A stretch of 64,000 bases of DNA from Bombyx mori. Taxonomy: Eukaryota > Arthropoda > Insecta > Lepidoptera > Bombycidae. The stretch's first letter is position 1. Every line of letters begins with the position of its first letter. The notes under the pieces were generated by a model. It saw only the letters and a program-made list of their open reading frames with translations. It did not search any database and had not been told where the DNA came from. The stretch covers positions 13,454,001 to 13,518,000 of the forward strand of contig NC_085116.1 in the NCBI RefSeq assembly GCF_030269925.1. Reading direction: 5' to 3'. The position numbers and the translations under genes are program-made. Positions 42,141-54,449 of the stretch are shown piece after piece.

Positions 42141-42659
42141 TGTTAACGACGACTGTTAACTTGATTTCCTCTCTCTAGTTTATTTTGACAAAATAGTGGA
42201 TTGATTTTAATACCTGCTTTAAGGGTCATACAAACCTGCATTGGTTCAAATGGCTCTACTCAGTAAGAGATTTGATTAAAATACATAGATATCAACACAC
42301 TTCCTATGGCTATCATATCCTTCGGACCGAAATTCAAGACTGGCTTGCAAAACAAATACGCAGAATGGTGTACGAAGCATGAAGATATAATACGCGCTAC
42401 CATCAGTTCATTCCGGTTGGTGATTGCACTACGATAGTATAATGCCAAAAACCGCTTTTGCCATGGTCAATGGTCATGGTCAAACATGACAAAAAACGTA
42501 TGCTGAGGAATAATAATTTCCATTTTCTATTCACAACCTCAGATACTTCGAACTTCAGCACCGGAATAATATTTTTATTTTAGTAAAAACTTTACTGTCA
42601 TCAAACGCAACAACTTGTTTTTTTTTCGCTCAAAATGTATAAATATGTATATAATTATG
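42141..42659. other. AT-rich region, no gene seen
   Basis: No feature recognised. Confidence 0.4.
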
Positions 42660-42790
42660 TAATAATACCACGAACAAGCCATGCACGGTCATCTGGTTCC
42701 AAATTAGGATACCCTGTGTTATTGGAACCAAATAATGATTTAAACTATCTATACATTTAAATATATACATATTATTATGTATACAGATTA
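42660..42790 (+). repeat. Degenerate dispersed repeat, copy 2 of 3
   Basis: CGAACAAGCCATGCACGGTC, TTAGGATACCCTGTGTTATT and ACATTTAAATATATACATA parallel the copies at 437 and 53370. The family is unknown. Confidence 0.45.
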
Positions 42791-43219
42791 AAAAAAATCA
42801 GATTAAATTATCATCCCACAAAATGTACGGTTACTGTGTAATACGTACTATTTAAAAACAAATAAAAATGAAACATCAGTAATTGTTAATCGATTGTTTT
42901 TCCTAAAACATGGATCACATACGATACCATTTTTGAAAGTGAATTTCATTATTGCACATCTCTTTTTGGATACACAAGCAGCGTTCGCAAAACAATCACG
43001 TATTGTATTGAATTGTAAATAGATGCAACACTGAAGTTTTCTTCTAAAATCCACATTTTCTGTAAACATAACGCTCATGCGAATTTTATCTCTACCTCAA
43101 TGTGTTGCAGCTGTTATACTGACGATATTTTAAAAAACATAATCATAAGTTATTATCTACGTAATGACGTCAGAATGATACGACTTTGGACCTAATATTT
43201 GAATATTAGACAAAGTCTA
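42791..43219. other. AT-rich region, no gene seen
   Basis: A 76-aa frame on the minus strand (42848-43078) has scattered cysteines but no known motif. Confidence 0.4.
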
Positions 43220-43511
43220 TCTATATATATATAAAAATGAATTGCTGTTCGTTAGTCTGGCTAAAACTCGAGAGCAGCTGGACCGATTTGGTTAATTTTG
43301 GTCTTGAATTATTTGCGGAAGTCCATAGAAGGTTTAAAAGGTAGATAAATATGAAAATGCCCAGAATTAAATAAAAATAACGATTTTGTTTATCCTTTGA
43401 TGTGTCCCCCGTCGGACGGATTCCTTTTGTTTGTTTTAAGTTTATTTTATATAAAGGTTAAGGTCTTTTGTTTATCGATTGAGGCACTACGAAGTCTGCC
43501 GGGTCAGCTAG
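43220..43511 (+). mobile_element. Non-autonomous Helitron (Lep1-like)
   Basis: Begins TCTATATATATATAAAAATG after an A and ends CCGGGTCAGCTAG before a T, matching the Helitron rules (5' TC, 3' CTAG, insertion between A and T). Internal ATTGCTGTTCGTTAGTCTGG, CTCGAGAGCAGCTGGACCGA and ATTTTGGTCTTGAATTATTT are typical of short moth Helitrons. 292 bp, no Rep/helicase. Confidence 0.8.
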
Positions 43512-43715
43512 TATACAATAAATAAACGTGTATAGAATAAATAAACGACCTACGTCGTGTTTTGACTACTATGATCAAAGATTTTTCTTTAGATTACGCA
43601 AGTCGCAAGCATAATTAATACTAAATTTTAATCTTTAAAGTATTAAAACGTCGGAAATATTATACTTTAATGACAACAAAACCCGAAATTAATTCGTGAA
43701 ATTGGTTTTAACTAT

Positions 43716-44425
43716 TTTTTTTTTATTGCCTTATAGGCAGACGAGCATACGGCCCACCTGATGGTGAGTGGTTACCGTCGCTCATGGACGTCAGCAATGC
43801 CAGGGGCAGAGCCAAGCCGCTGCCTACCGTTTAATACTCTCCACAAGCCTCGTTTGAAGAAGGACATGTCATAGCGCTCGGGAAATACCGTGGAGGGGAG
43901 CTCATTCCATAGCCGGATGGTACGTGGCAAAAAAGATCTCTGGAAACGCACTGTGGATGAACGTAGTGGCTCCAGGTAGTATGGATGAACTCTACTCCGG
44001 TGGCGGGCGGTGCGATGGTAAAAGCGAGATGTCGGTATCATCTCGAACAATTCCTCAGAGCACTCCCCATGGAACATACGGTACAGAATACAGAGGGGAA
44101 CCGAAGTCCCTCCGCAGGCCCAGAGGTTCCAAACGATCCGTAAGAATGGGATTATCGACGATCCGAACGGCTCTTTTCTGTATGGAGTCAAATGGAAGTA
44201 GCTGGTATTTGGGAGCCCCAGCCCAGAGGTGGGAGCAGTACTCCACGCGAGGCCGGACCTGTGCTTTGTAAAGCAAAAGTCTTTGTTCAGGTGTGAAATA
44301 CCGCTTCGCTCTATTGAGAACTCCCAGCATTTTTGACGCCAACTTGGCTTTGCCCTCCAAATGACTCCGAAATTGGACATCTCTCGAAATGTCGACCCCA
44401 AGTATCCAAATACTCTTGGAAGGTT
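43716..44425 (-). mobile_element. CR1-type LINE, 5'-truncated 3' end
   Basis: The minus strand carries the polymerase C-terminus, 3' UTR and a short poly(A) (T at 43717-43726). The sense 3' end reads GGTAACCACTCACCATCAGG, GGGCCGTATGCTCGTCTGCC, TATAAGGCAATAAAAA. That is nearly the same as the Bm1 tail, so this LINE family is a likely partner of Bm1. About 700 bp remain; no clear TSD is seen. Confidence 0.8.
43790..44360 (-). pseudogene. CR1-type polymerase C-terminus with a frameshift
   Basis: One frame gives KMLGVLNRAKRYFTPEQRLL, VRPRVEYCSHLWAGAPKYQL and NPILTDRLEPLGLRRDFGS. The continuation LCILYRMFHGECSEELFEM, RHRSRVHPYYLEPLRSSTVR and IRLWNELPSTVFPERYDMS is in another frame, so a frameshift lies near 44095-44110. 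The C-terminal end is GIADVHERR. The catalytic reverse-transcriptase core is absent through 5' truncation. Dead copy. Confidence 0.8.
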
Positions 44426-45888
44426 GTAGGGATACTCCTATATTACTATATAATTAGGTATTAATAATGTTTAATAAATCATAGCGTACATAAGTGTAAC
44501 ATTCACGATTGCGTATTACATAACGTAAAAAAATCGAAGAACGCAAGGATTGCAAAAAATCTAATTCATAGATTTATAAATTGTTTTATTTTACTAAGTA
44601 CATACTTTAATACAACTATGAAGACACCACAACAATAAAGACACGTATTTAGGTCTTTGATTTGCTCACAAAATAAGATACAAGCTCTAAATCATAAATA
44701 AAAAATATATAAAAGATTGATAAAAAAAAAGAAAACTCCGCGCTTATTGAAAAAGAAAACATTTTTGTCTGGCAGCACCTTGCAGGCTGCATACTAAAGA
44801 GGAATTTTACATTTTCATCAGAACCCTCAAGACCGAACTAGATGTTCCCAAAATCGGCTTTAACAATGAAATTGAGGTCCTTTTTTTGATCCATTTTCGT
44901 ACTTTTGGAAAATCCGTAATTGGAAATAACAGGAATTGATTACGTTCGAAATCAACCCCGCGGCCTACCCGACGGTGAATGGTTACATTCAAACAAATTT
45001 TAGCTTAACGAAATCTTCAATTATGATTATAATACAAACATACATACATACATATGTATATACATGCATTCTCATTTAAAACGGTAATGGAGCGGAATGA
45101 GTCGACATTGATTTATCTAAAATTGGGATTAAATTGTAAGAAGTTAATTGGAATACACGAATGAAAAGAAGAAATTTGACTGATAAACTACTAAGCTCTT
45201 TGGAAGAACTGAAGAAGCCACGTCCGCCGGCTTTGTTTCACGATCCCACACTTGTACACATCCTCAGGTGCTAAACTGTTAAAAAGCCACCATTATTGCA
45301 CATTTAAACCTCAAGGAATACTAAATAATCAAAATAAAATAATTAGTATAACCTATCACCTTGCGCTAATAATTTTTTCGGTATATCAATCTATGTTCGA
45401 CCTCACTTTAGCGGTTATATTACTAATGGTGACTAATAGTTCATGGCGTTATCGGAAATGAAATAATTATAATAATTAAATAATACAAGTGGTTAATCCT
45501 AGCGTTTATTCGCGACTGTAACTTACAAAGTAAAAAGCAACGGAGCTTGCGAGCACAGCCGTATGTTATTACTACTCACAATTTTCTTTAAGTAGCAAAC
45601 TGTGTCCCTACAGATCAATAAAAGATACGAGATAGTAATTATATAACCTAAACATGCAGTTCCATAAGAATGACCCAAAACGTTTATTTTTTTTATTTTT
45701 TTTTGAGTCTCCGATACAATGAATTAACTATAGTTCCAACGTCTCACACCATGCCCTAAAACGTATTATTTGTTAAAACTCAATAAGCATATCTCTTCCA
45801 ATAGGTGTTGTTAAAGGCGACTAAGGAATTCAATGGAGTATGGGCATTCTCTGTGTTTTATACCAGAGTACTGCGAGATTCAACCATC
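44426..45888. other. AT-rich region, no gene seen
   Basis: About 1.45 kb, including a short (CATA)n stretch near 45040-45065. No coding signal. Confidence 0.5.
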
Positions 45889-46320
45889 ATATATTGGCGG
45901 TAGGATAGTAGGGTAAGCTAGCACGATTGGTACTAGTATACTGCCTATTTCTGCCCCGAAGAAGTCATATGTTCTGGTTTGAAGGGTAAGTAAGCCCTTA
46001 TAATTGACACTTCAATCTCGTGGCACATGGAAAAAGTATTCGTGTACTTAACAAATTTGTTTTCTCTTTGTCTGAAGCGTTTAATATATTATATAAACGT
46101 TTATATATTTCTTGAAACTTGTTTTAGTATGCATATCAGCCTTGTGGTTCCCTTAGGAATTTTATTTTGAGGCAAAATGATCGTAAGTTATTTGTTCCCG
46201 ATTATTATGTCTCAAGGAGATTATGTCTCGCGTTGTTGATGTCTATGGGCTCCAGTAATTATCTAACAGCAGATGGAAGGTGAGATCTTTCAAGTATCTA
46301 CGTAATAAATAAATAAATAA
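45889..46320 (+). mobile_element. Bm1 SINE, degenerate, split in two
   Basis: The 5' part (45889-46005) has TTGGCGGTAGGATAG, CTGCCTATTTCTGCC and TTCTGGTTTGAAGGGTAAG. The 3' part (46205-46320) has GATGTCTATGGGCTCCAGTA, ATCTAACAGCAGATG and CTACGTAATAAATAAATAAA. The ~200 bases between are unrelated and may be an unidentified insertion. Confidence 0.6.
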
Positions 46321-46658
46321 GGTGTTTCATATTGTAAATTTCGTATGATCGAATAAAATGTGACCGTTGTTCTTTTAGTGTTCATTAGGTTTGTTCTAAT
46401 TCAAACACATAGAAGGGTGAAAGGCGTCTGTATTTATTATCGTTTGCCAACACGAAGTTCGTTGTTAACTCCAATGAACATTCAAATGGAGCGTCCACCA
46501 AATTGTAATAAATCATAAACACATCATTTATTATATGTTGTAAAATGATCAACAAAATTTTAATTGACACTATTAAAAAAAAAACTGCCTTTGCTTAAAT
46601 TGTTTACTTGATCGATTGCTCACTCGAAGTACAAGACTTCTTATTAAATGAATTTCTC
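46321..46658. other. AT-rich region, no gene seen
   Basis: A 61-aa minus-strand frame (46385-46570) has no motif. Confidence 0.4.
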
Positions 46659-46884
46659 TTTTTTTTTATACTGCTTAGATAGGTGGACGAGCTCACAGCC
46701 TACCTGGTGTTAAGTGGTTACTGGTGCCCATAGACATCTACGACGTAAATGCGCCACCCAACTTGAGATGTCAGTTCTAAGGTCTCAGTATAGTTACAAC
46801 GGCTGCTCCACCCTTCAAACCGAAACGCATTACTGCTTCACGGCAGATATTCGCGGGGTGGTGGTATCTACCCGCCAGTAATGA
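46659..46884 (-). mobile_element. Bm1 SINE, near-complete body
   Basis: T run, CTGCTTAGATAGGTGGACGA, all internal blocks to GGGGTGGTGGTATCTACCCG, then CCAGTAATGA. The AGTCCGCAC..GTCC block near the 5' end is deleted. Confidence 0.92.
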
Positions 46885-47374
46885 GTTCAGGTATGTCTCC
46901 TTAAAAGTTATTTGCTTATACGTTACATATAGAGAACTAGACTTCATTCAACGCTCAACAATCTCAACGAAGTCCCGGAACGTCAAGTGAACGAGCAAGC
47001 TTAGTACAAATTTAATTCAAAATAAACTGGACCCATTGTCACGTTCATAATTAAACCCCCGCTTCGATTGCCTATTGTTTAAATGTTTGAATAGTAAAAT
47101 CGAATTACGTAAATAGACTCAATGTATCGTTTCTATATTTGACTTTGCGAAATTTTCATGGCCGGTTGGATAAATTGCCCAGTAAAATAAATAAATAAAG
47201 TAACATCTTGTAGTAGAAAGGAAAGCCACAAGATTTCTATTCCGAAAATTTGCGTTAAAACTGGCAGGATTTAACGCACAAGTGGGTAAAAACAATGTCC
47301 TCAAATCTCCCCTAAAGCAGTCACTTATTCCGGTTTGAAGGATGGAAAAACCGTTATATAATTCGATTTTGTTT
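46885..47374. other. AT-rich region, no gene seen
   Basis: No feature recognised. Confidence 0.4.
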
Positions 47375-47650
47375 GTATTTTGGGTGGACGAGCTCGTGGC
47401 CCACCTGATGTTAAGTGGTTACCGGAGCCCATAGACATCTACAATGTAAATGTCGACACCCACCTTGGGACAGTTGTAAAGGTCTCACTTTTACAGTACA
47501 AGTCCTTCACCATAGAAGTCAATCGTGAACATTTGTTAAGTACGTATTTTATTGGAAAAGTTGGAACATGCCGGCGAGATTCGAACACCGATGCATCGCT
47601 ACATATGAATGCACCGGACGTCTTATCCTTTGGGCCACGACGACTTCAAC
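47375..47650 (-). mobile_element. Bm1 SINE with tRNA-like head, internal deletion
   Basis: Body block GGGTGGACGAGCTCGTGGCC to AGGTCTCAC is fused to the linker CACCATAGAAGTCAATCGTG. The head follows: CGAGATTCGAACACCGATGC (B box on minus), TATGAATGCACCGGACGTC and GGGCCACGACGACTT. The 5' half of the body is missing. Confidence 0.85.
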
Positions 47651-48284
47651 TTGAGAGACTTCAAATTTCCAGGTGGATAGCAACATTCACGTTGCGATCT
47701 TCACACGCCCCAAGTCGTTCACCGTAAGAAAGACCCTATTAGAGACCTCAAATACTTTAAACAAATTAGTGCTTTTCTTATGTTAAAGAAAATAGTTACA
47801 ATAAAGAGTCTAAATCTTATGAAAATCAACTTTTCAAACACTCTTAACAAGTGTATTCTAACCATTTCTTTTTTTTTCTCTAAATTAAATAAAATTTCCT
47901 CAACACCGTTGCCGTATCTGTTTCTTTAATTTATTCATTCTCGGCCGAAAAATGTAACTTTTCGTATTATAACAACCAGTGGGGGTGAACTTAAAGTCTT
48001 CGGTCTTACGGTAGATCTTTATGCTTATGAATAATAAAGTATTCAGAGGTCCGAGATTTGCAATTGATAAATTTTTTAGATGAATTCCAAGAATAAGAAA
48101 CAAAAAACGGTAATAAATTCATTTAACTTCTTTTCTTCCTAGGCTATTTAAAAAAAAATGGTTTTAAAAATGATTCTATAACAAAAATACAACGCGTGCT
48201 CAGCTCAATAAAAATAGGTTAACAATTTGATATATTTTACTGAATAAATATTTTGTTTGAGGATGTGTGAAGCACCGTTCATTT
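47651..48284. other. AT-rich region, no gene seen
   Basis: No feature recognised. Confidence 0.45.
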
Positions 48285-48822
48285 ATTTCCTACCTAATCG
48301 TTGGTAGCCTAAGGGGCTATTCTGACTTCGCGCAGACCGGTAGGTGAGCTCATGGGCTCAACCTGAGAGAATTGCTAACATTGCCCCTAACAAGGGCAGT
48401 GCATCGATGAATCTATAACCGGATCGGAATCGCGACCCACTGAGAGGATTCGGCGAGAAACTCAGTGGGTTGTGTCTATGGACTAGTTCGTACATCGAAC
48501 TCTTCGTCGTAGTTAATAAGTTCGACGAGGACGGTGACCGGTGCTTGACGTGTCTAAAATCAGTGAAAGGGGATCCGGAGAATCCGACAAGACATGTTTT
48601 GGGCGACGGCGGCTATGCCTGTCGCCTAGGTCGGATATTTAATTAGCAGTGGCCACGATAAGAGGGTTATCGCGGCGCACCGCTTTTTCAAAGTGGCGTT
48701 CTGACGCTTCCGTAAGATACTTACGGCTCCGACGGCTATCCAGCAAAAACGAGATTGGATGACCTAAAGAGGGTTATTGTGTGTACGAGACGCGCCAGCG
48801 AACACTACACTTGTATAGGTTG
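48285..48822 (-). mobile_element. Jockey-type LINE (family 2), 3' end, degenerate
   Basis: Collinear with 63388-63980 over about 540 bp: tail, 3' UTR (GTGAGCTCATGGGCTCAACC, GGATCGGAATCGCGACCCAC) and the last part of the polymerase (GTGGCCACGATAAGAGGGTT, GCTCCGACGGCTATCCAGC, CCAGCGAACACTACACTTG). The coding part has deletions and frame breaks. Old, dead copy. Confidence 0.82.
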
Positions 48823-49345
48823 TACAACATTTCTTAACACAATTTAGCTCCAGGAAAAGTGACGAATATACCTACTGACATCACAAATTATGTCAAATCC
48901 AAATGCGAATATTAAGGAGATCGTGATCGCATACTCGATCTGCTGACCTCAATTCTGTATAGAGTACGTATGCAATGTAAATTTAACAAAAGCTAAGCAA
49001 AAGACTCTTTTATAAGGCATATACATATTATGCGTAATCGTCATGACGTTCATAAAACATCAAATCAAATACTGGTCTCTTCATCACGTGAAAAAATGCG
49101 ACAACATATTCCGTGATATTTGACATGATTAAGATCATTAAATAAAGTGACACAACACTGTTTGATGAATAAACAATGTAAAAGATAAAAACAAACAAGC
49201 TTGAATCCGGCTATTATCAGTAGTCCCTCGTGACCAGTATCGTAATATGTGGAGTTTTAATTGAATCAACAATATTAACAATAGCTCCAGTTTGTTATTT
49301 ATGTAACATAAATAACATGTTCATATTATTATCATCAACATTCTC
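48823..49345. other. AT-rich region, no gene seen
   Basis: No feature recognised. Confidence 0.4.
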
Positions 49346-49601
49346 ACTGGTGGTAGGACCTCCTGGGAGTCCACACGGGTAGGTACCACCACCCCGCCTA
49401 TTTCCGCCGTGAAGCAATAATTTGTTTCGGTTCGAAGAGTGGGGTAGCCGTTCTAACTATACTGAGACCTTAGAACTTATATCTCGAGGTGGGTGGCGCA
49501 TTTACGTTGTAGATGTCTATGGGCTCCAGTAACCACTTAACACCAGGTGGGTTGTGAGCTCGTCCACCCATCTAAGCAATAAGAAAAAGAAAAAAAAACA
49601 G
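49346..49601 (+). mobile_element. Bm1 SINE, full body
   Basis: From CACTGGTGGTAGGACCTCC to CATCTAAGCAATAAGAAAAA with all internal blocks and few changes. Confidence 0.96.
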
Positions 49602-49965
49602 TGCTATAGATACAAAGGACTTTCACGATTTCGCCATTTTGATTAAACATACAAACGCTTCATGAAATTATTAATTGTCCTGAAACCCTCAGTCTTAAAG
49701 GACAAATTGAATTGCTTATATTAAACAGATTAACATATTATTAAATCCCAAACAATAACGGAAACATGCTCAATTAACCGCCATCCTCAATCTGTTACTA
49801 CACACAATCTACTTATTAAACCGTTAAAAAAGTTCGTTCACATGCAAAGATCTAAAGACGGAGACGTTGATTAAAATCGTAGGACTGTAATGACAAAATG
49901 TAAGAAAATTTTCGAATTTCTCTCGGCAATATAATTTAAACGAAATACGCTAAAAGTATCAAAGT
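49602..49965. other. AT-rich region, no gene seen
   Basis: No feature recognised. Confidence 0.4.
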
Positions 49966-50216
49966 TTTTTTATTTTATTTTTTTATTTTATTGCTTTGAC
50001 GGGTGGACGAGCTCACAGCCCACCGGGTGTTACTGGAGCCCATAGACATCTACGACGTAAATGCCCCACCCACCTTGAGACATAAGTTCTAAGGTCTCAA
50101 GTATAGTTGCAACGGCTGCCCCGCCCTTCAAACCGAAACGCATTACTGCTTCACGGCAGAAATAGGCGGGGCGGTGGTACCTACCCGTGCGGACTCACAA
50201 GAGGTCCTATCACTGA
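49966..50216 (-). mobile_element. Bm1 SINE, near-full body
   Basis: T-rich tail, ATTGCTTTGACGGGTGGACG, a small deletion in the TTAAGTGGTTACTGG block, then all blocks to AAGAGGTCCTATCACT. Confidence 0.95.
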
Positions 50217-50515
50217 GGTAACCAAATGGTCTCATGTCTGAGGATTGACGCCAGATTCACGCTGTACTATGAGCTTCGATAACCGTCGCTATCATAAACG
50301 TGATGTGTCGCGTATTATAAAAACCATTTATTTCTTCTTAATAAAGATAGTAAGACTGACTTGTTACAACGATTGTAAACAATTATTTAAGACGGTCTTC
50401 AGGAGAATTCATGAACAAACTGCCCTCCCCCCCCACTGTTATACTGTAAATAATAAATACGGACGGCTATTGTCTCACAACACCATACCCGATCCTGCGA
50501 ACGGACGGTAAACAG
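50217..50515. other. Region with no gene seen
   Basis: An 88-aa plus-strand frame (50245-50511) shows no motif. Confidence 0.4.
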
Positions 50516-50800
50516 TCTCCGTCGCGTCGTCCTAAACACGTCCTTCCGATCCACTATTGGTGCTTTTAGGTACCTCAAGCACCGGTCACCGTTCTTGTCG
50601 AGCCTGTCGCTTGTGGCGAAGGGCTCGGCGAGCAAATTAACCCTCTGTTTTACAGAGTTTCTTACTGAGTTTATCTCCGGATTTTCTCAGTGGATCGCGT
50701 TTCCGATCCGGTGGTAGATTCTGCGAAGCACTGCTCTTCCTAGGGCTAGCGTTAGCAACGTCCACAGGTTAGAGCCCTGTGAACTCACCTACTCACCCGG
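50516..50800 (+). mobile_element. Jockey-type LINE (family 2), 3' end fragment
   Basis: Reverse complement of the 63420-63705 region: TAAACACGTCCTTCCGATCC, TGCTTTTAGGTACCTCAAGC, CGTTCTTGTCGAGCCTGTCG, ATCCGGTGGTAGATTCTGC and AGAGCCCTGTGAACTCACCT. The poly(A) is lost. Confidence 0.8.
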
Positions 50801-51891
50801 TGAATCTATTATCGACGTCACTAGAATAGTTTTAAGACTACGCACAAAGCGATCCGGCCCGAGCACCCGAACGAAGCGGATCTCTTTTCTGTTGGCGCCG
50901 GTCACGTCGTCAAATACGATATAGGTATATCACTGTAAATATATTGTATCATGAAAATTTACATCTTTATTTAATTAAATGCGTATTTTTTGCACTTTTT
51001 GTTAATCTGTTAATCGAGTACCCTATACTTATCGAAATTCGCATACATATACATGTACATTTTTTTTTCTTTATTTGCAGTATTGTATTCCGTATCTTTT
51101 CTGCACTTATCTAACGTACGTTTTGTCAAAGACAAAAGATGCTTTTATCAATAATAAATCCCCAAATCGGATGAATAGGTTGGTGAGAACAATATCGTTC
51201 CTCAGGCCATTCAATTAGTTCTGCTCGTGTGATATTTCCGATCGCATCGATCTAAACGTTCCTGTTTCTCACATCACTTTACTTACACCTTACTTACCTG
51301 AGCATCAAATTGTTTGCGAATTGTATGTTCTCAGATAAATCTTAATCTATTCCGAAGATGTACACAAACTACATTAATAGATACGTACGTATCCATAACA
51401 GGTAATTCGTTCCTACATATCTAAACCTACTCTTAGGGATTGGTCTTGCGTTTTTTTGTGTAATTATATTATTTCCGATGTTTCGAAAAAATACCTACTT
51501 TATAATTTTCATGGTCACCACGGACGATATAATAAATAAATAAATAAATAAAAATGCTACATTAAACCACAGAAGTAATTTAATTATCACCCAATTCCTA
51601 GAGCAATAGATTTTTTTTTCTTAAGCTTGTAGTTTCATATTACATTCTATTTAGTCAATAAAATTTCTATCAGTGAATTATCTGTGAACATTAATACTCA
51701 CCAGTTAATACTACAGCCAATGCAGTTTCTAAAACGATCTTTAAATCTTTCCTTTATTAAATATTAGTTTTGGCTGTAAGGAATGACAGTATTCAACATT
51801 CATATCGAATGACTGATTGGCAAAAATCGATAGGGTAAAATCTTTATAGATTTGCTGTAGATAATATGTTTTTGATAAATAAATAAATAAA
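50801..51891. other. AT-rich region, no gene seen
   Basis: About 1.1 kb, with (AAAT)n near 51530-51552. No gene or known repeat. Confidence 0.5.
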
Positions 51892-52268
51892 AACGTGTGG
51901 CACTCGAGGACTGCCGCGGTAAAGCTATTGCATAGTATTTTTTATCAACTTATGCAATTATAATTAGACAATGATAATTTAATATTAAAACAATAATAAA
52001 ATAAGACCACGCTATATTTATAAACATTAATAAAAGCAAAACATTAGCTGTCCCCTTCACACTCATAAGCTAGACTGCGCGAGAGAGAGATGGGCAGACT
52101 TTTCATGATACGCATGCAGTGCGACGTCACGCCGCGCGCTTATTCACAAACACTACACAAGCGCAACGTGTGAATGTGTTGGAGGTGTTAGGTTTTATTT
52201 TCGTTAAGGAATTTTTTGATTCGTTCGCTGCGCTCAAAGTCCGGGATAAAAGCTACGGAATAGCTTAA
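51892..52268. repeat. Unclassified ~400-bp repeat, copy 2
   Basis: Parallels 15159-15565 throughout, in the same orientation, with substitutions and a ~25-base gap after AATGTGTTGG. End blocks AAAGCTATTGCATAG and CTACGGAATAGCTT again form an imperfect inverted pair. No coding potential recognised. Confidence 0.75.
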
Positions 52269-52318
52269 AACCCTATCTATTTGCTGGTAGCTTAAGGGGC
52301 TATTATGCGCGGACGAGA
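52269..52318 (-). mobile_element. Jockey-type LINE (family 2), tail-end scrap
   Basis: CCCTATCTATTTGCTGGTAG and CTTAAGGGGCTATTATGCGC resemble the last ~45 bases of family 2 (compare 13746 and 48288). Very short. Confidence 0.45.
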
Positions 52319-53369
52319 TTTTTTATAAATAATTTATTATTTGTAAATGTTATCTCTAATTGGATATCTGTATTATCCGGTCGGTCTGAGTTTTCTAGTG
52401 ACGAAGGGAGTCATTGGCTCGATCTCATGTAATACAATTTATTTAGCAGTGGATAATGACTTTGCTACACGTCTGACATTACTACCACCAGGTGGATCTA
52501 TCTCAGGCTCGCTTATAGCAGCAATAAAACAATAGTAAATCTAATTAACTGTTCTCCGGGAATGAGTGCCACCATGATCAAAAGAATATACTGTTCTTAA
52601 ACATTTTAATGAAATTATCGGCCTTCTTAATTAAGACCTTAAGAGATTAGCTTGCCTGCAGAACTATTTAGCTTTTCGTCAGCGGCTTGAAAGATTAGAA
52701 TTATCCCGCTTTTAAGAGCAGGCTTTAAAAGACCTCCGGTAAAACTAAAGAAAATGAAATTTTTCGAAGTAGCTATTTTTATTTTTTACTCTTCCTCAAA
52801 CTAGCTAAACGCTGCAAATCTAAGCACGCAAAGAACTCAAAAGAGTCAATTTGAAACCTTTAGAAATCCAAGAAGATATTTAGTGGTCGGATAATGTAAT
52901 TGTAAAAATTTTAATATGTCAACATATCAAACACGATGAAGCCGTGTTCATTTTCTAGTCGAATCTCCGAAGTAAAAAGGTAAAAAAAACCTACCTTTCC
53001 ACTTTTAATTTATTCGTCATCGCACACATTCATCGCGGTGTCCCAAGGATTTACAAACCGAGGTACGGAATCCACGAAAGTAATCCTGGACCATGAATAA
53101 TTAAAAACACACAAACTTGGAAGATCAACGGAAGCGGCTCACCAAGATCTAATTGTAATTAGGTATATTTTTATCCTTCAATTTCTAGAACTAATATACG
53201 CAGTAATACAACCTATTAGTAAACATTCTGTTCAATGTAGTAAAACCACAAACCCTGAAATAAATAATAAATCAATGAAAACATAAAATATAAATAAAGG
53301 TCGCAACTAGAACTTAGATAATCTAGAAACCTATAGTATAAAATTTATATTATAAATAATTAGGAACAA
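52319..53369. other. AT-rich region, no gene seen
   Basis: A 62-aa plus-strand frame (52347-52535) has no recognised motif. Nothing else. Confidence 0.45.
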
Positions 53370-53480
53370 ATCAAGCACGTTCATTCGGCCCCGAATTAAA
53401 ATTCCTTCTGTTATGGGTACAAGAGACTGTGACATACATATTTACATACGTTTAAATATATATAGATAAACATATATAGA
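53370..53480 (+). repeat. Degenerate dispersed repeat, copy 3 of 3
   Basis: AAGCACGTTCATTCGGCCCC, AATTCCTTCTGTTATGGGTA and GTTTAAATATATATAGATA parallel the copies at 437 and 42660. Confidence 0.45.
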
Positions 53481-54211
53481 TATTATATGTACTGATTTAA
53501 TTGTAGCGTCTTTGGCCTAATGTACATGAAAAAGACTACTCATATCGATTGACATGACTCTACAGGATTTTTTGTCTTCTGACATTTTTTTTTTTGTTTT
53601 TCTAAGAAAATACGTACCTCACGTCTATGATGTCAACTTCTATGATGAATAATATCAAGAACCAAATGAAAACATATAGAGCCTTTTTTGAACCCACCTA
53701 TATACATAGATAAGCAAAGCGTGATAACAAAGCAAATGAGACTTTAAGTGTTACGTCTGAAAGTGAGCAGTGAAATTGAAATTGAGCGCCGATGGTAGGT
53801 ACCAGGTAGAAAGTAGAACTTACTTTTTTTGCTTCCAAACAGCAAATAAAAACCGTTTGAGATAATATATCGGTAGCAACAACGTAACAACAACAAACAA
53901 TAAACGTTATGAATTCGTATTTTTATTATTAATTTTTTTGGAACGAAGTTCTTTATGAGACGATGCGGAGGAGTACCCTAACCGGGAAAAAACGTCCGTA
54001 ACGTAAGATTGTTATTAGTAATGCACAGAGTGTGCGACTTAAATTTGTAATAACGTACAAGAAATAAAATATTTTTTTATCAATACAAAAATTATAATAA
54101 AAAATGTATACCCGAATAATTATTTTCTTTATACCTCGAATAGAACTTAAAATTAATATTTTTATAATAAGGAACTTCGTTCCTATGCGGTGTCCCACGA
54201 CACCACACATT
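53481..54211. other. AT-rich region, no gene seen
   Basis: An 85-aa Ile/Phe-rich minus-strand frame (53953-54210) looks like AT-rich chance. Confidence 0.4.
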
Positions 54212-54347
54212 TTCTTTTATTGCTTAGATAGGTGGACGTGCTCACAGCCCACCTGGTCTTAAGTGGTTACTTGAGCCCATAGACATCAATAACGTAAATG
54301 CGCCACACACCTTGAGATATAAGTTCTAAGGTCTCAGTATAGCTAGA

Positions 54348-54352
54348 ACGGC

Positions 54353-54358
<6 letters not shown>
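54348..54358. repeat. 11-bp TSD (left) of the nested R1-clade insert
   Basis: ACGGCTGCCCT, repeated at 55816-55826. The last T is ambiguous because poly(T) follows. Confidence 0.88.

Positions 54359-54426
<68 letters not shown>
54358..54426 (-). repeat. 69-nt poly(A) tail of the R1-clade insert (T on plus)
   Basis: Uninterrupted T run, the 3' tail of the minus-strand element. Confidence 0.93.
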
Positions 54427-54427
<1 letters not shown>

Positions 54428-54449
54428 TCAGGAGGAAATCGCCGGACTT

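Noticed and set aside
42848..43078. 76-aa cysteine-containing minus-strand frame
   Set aside because: Cysteine spacing fits no known zinc finger or peptide family.
52347..52535. 62-aa frame with a Gly/Pro-containing C-terminus
   Set aside because: No recognised family, no splice or promoter context; kept as non-coding.
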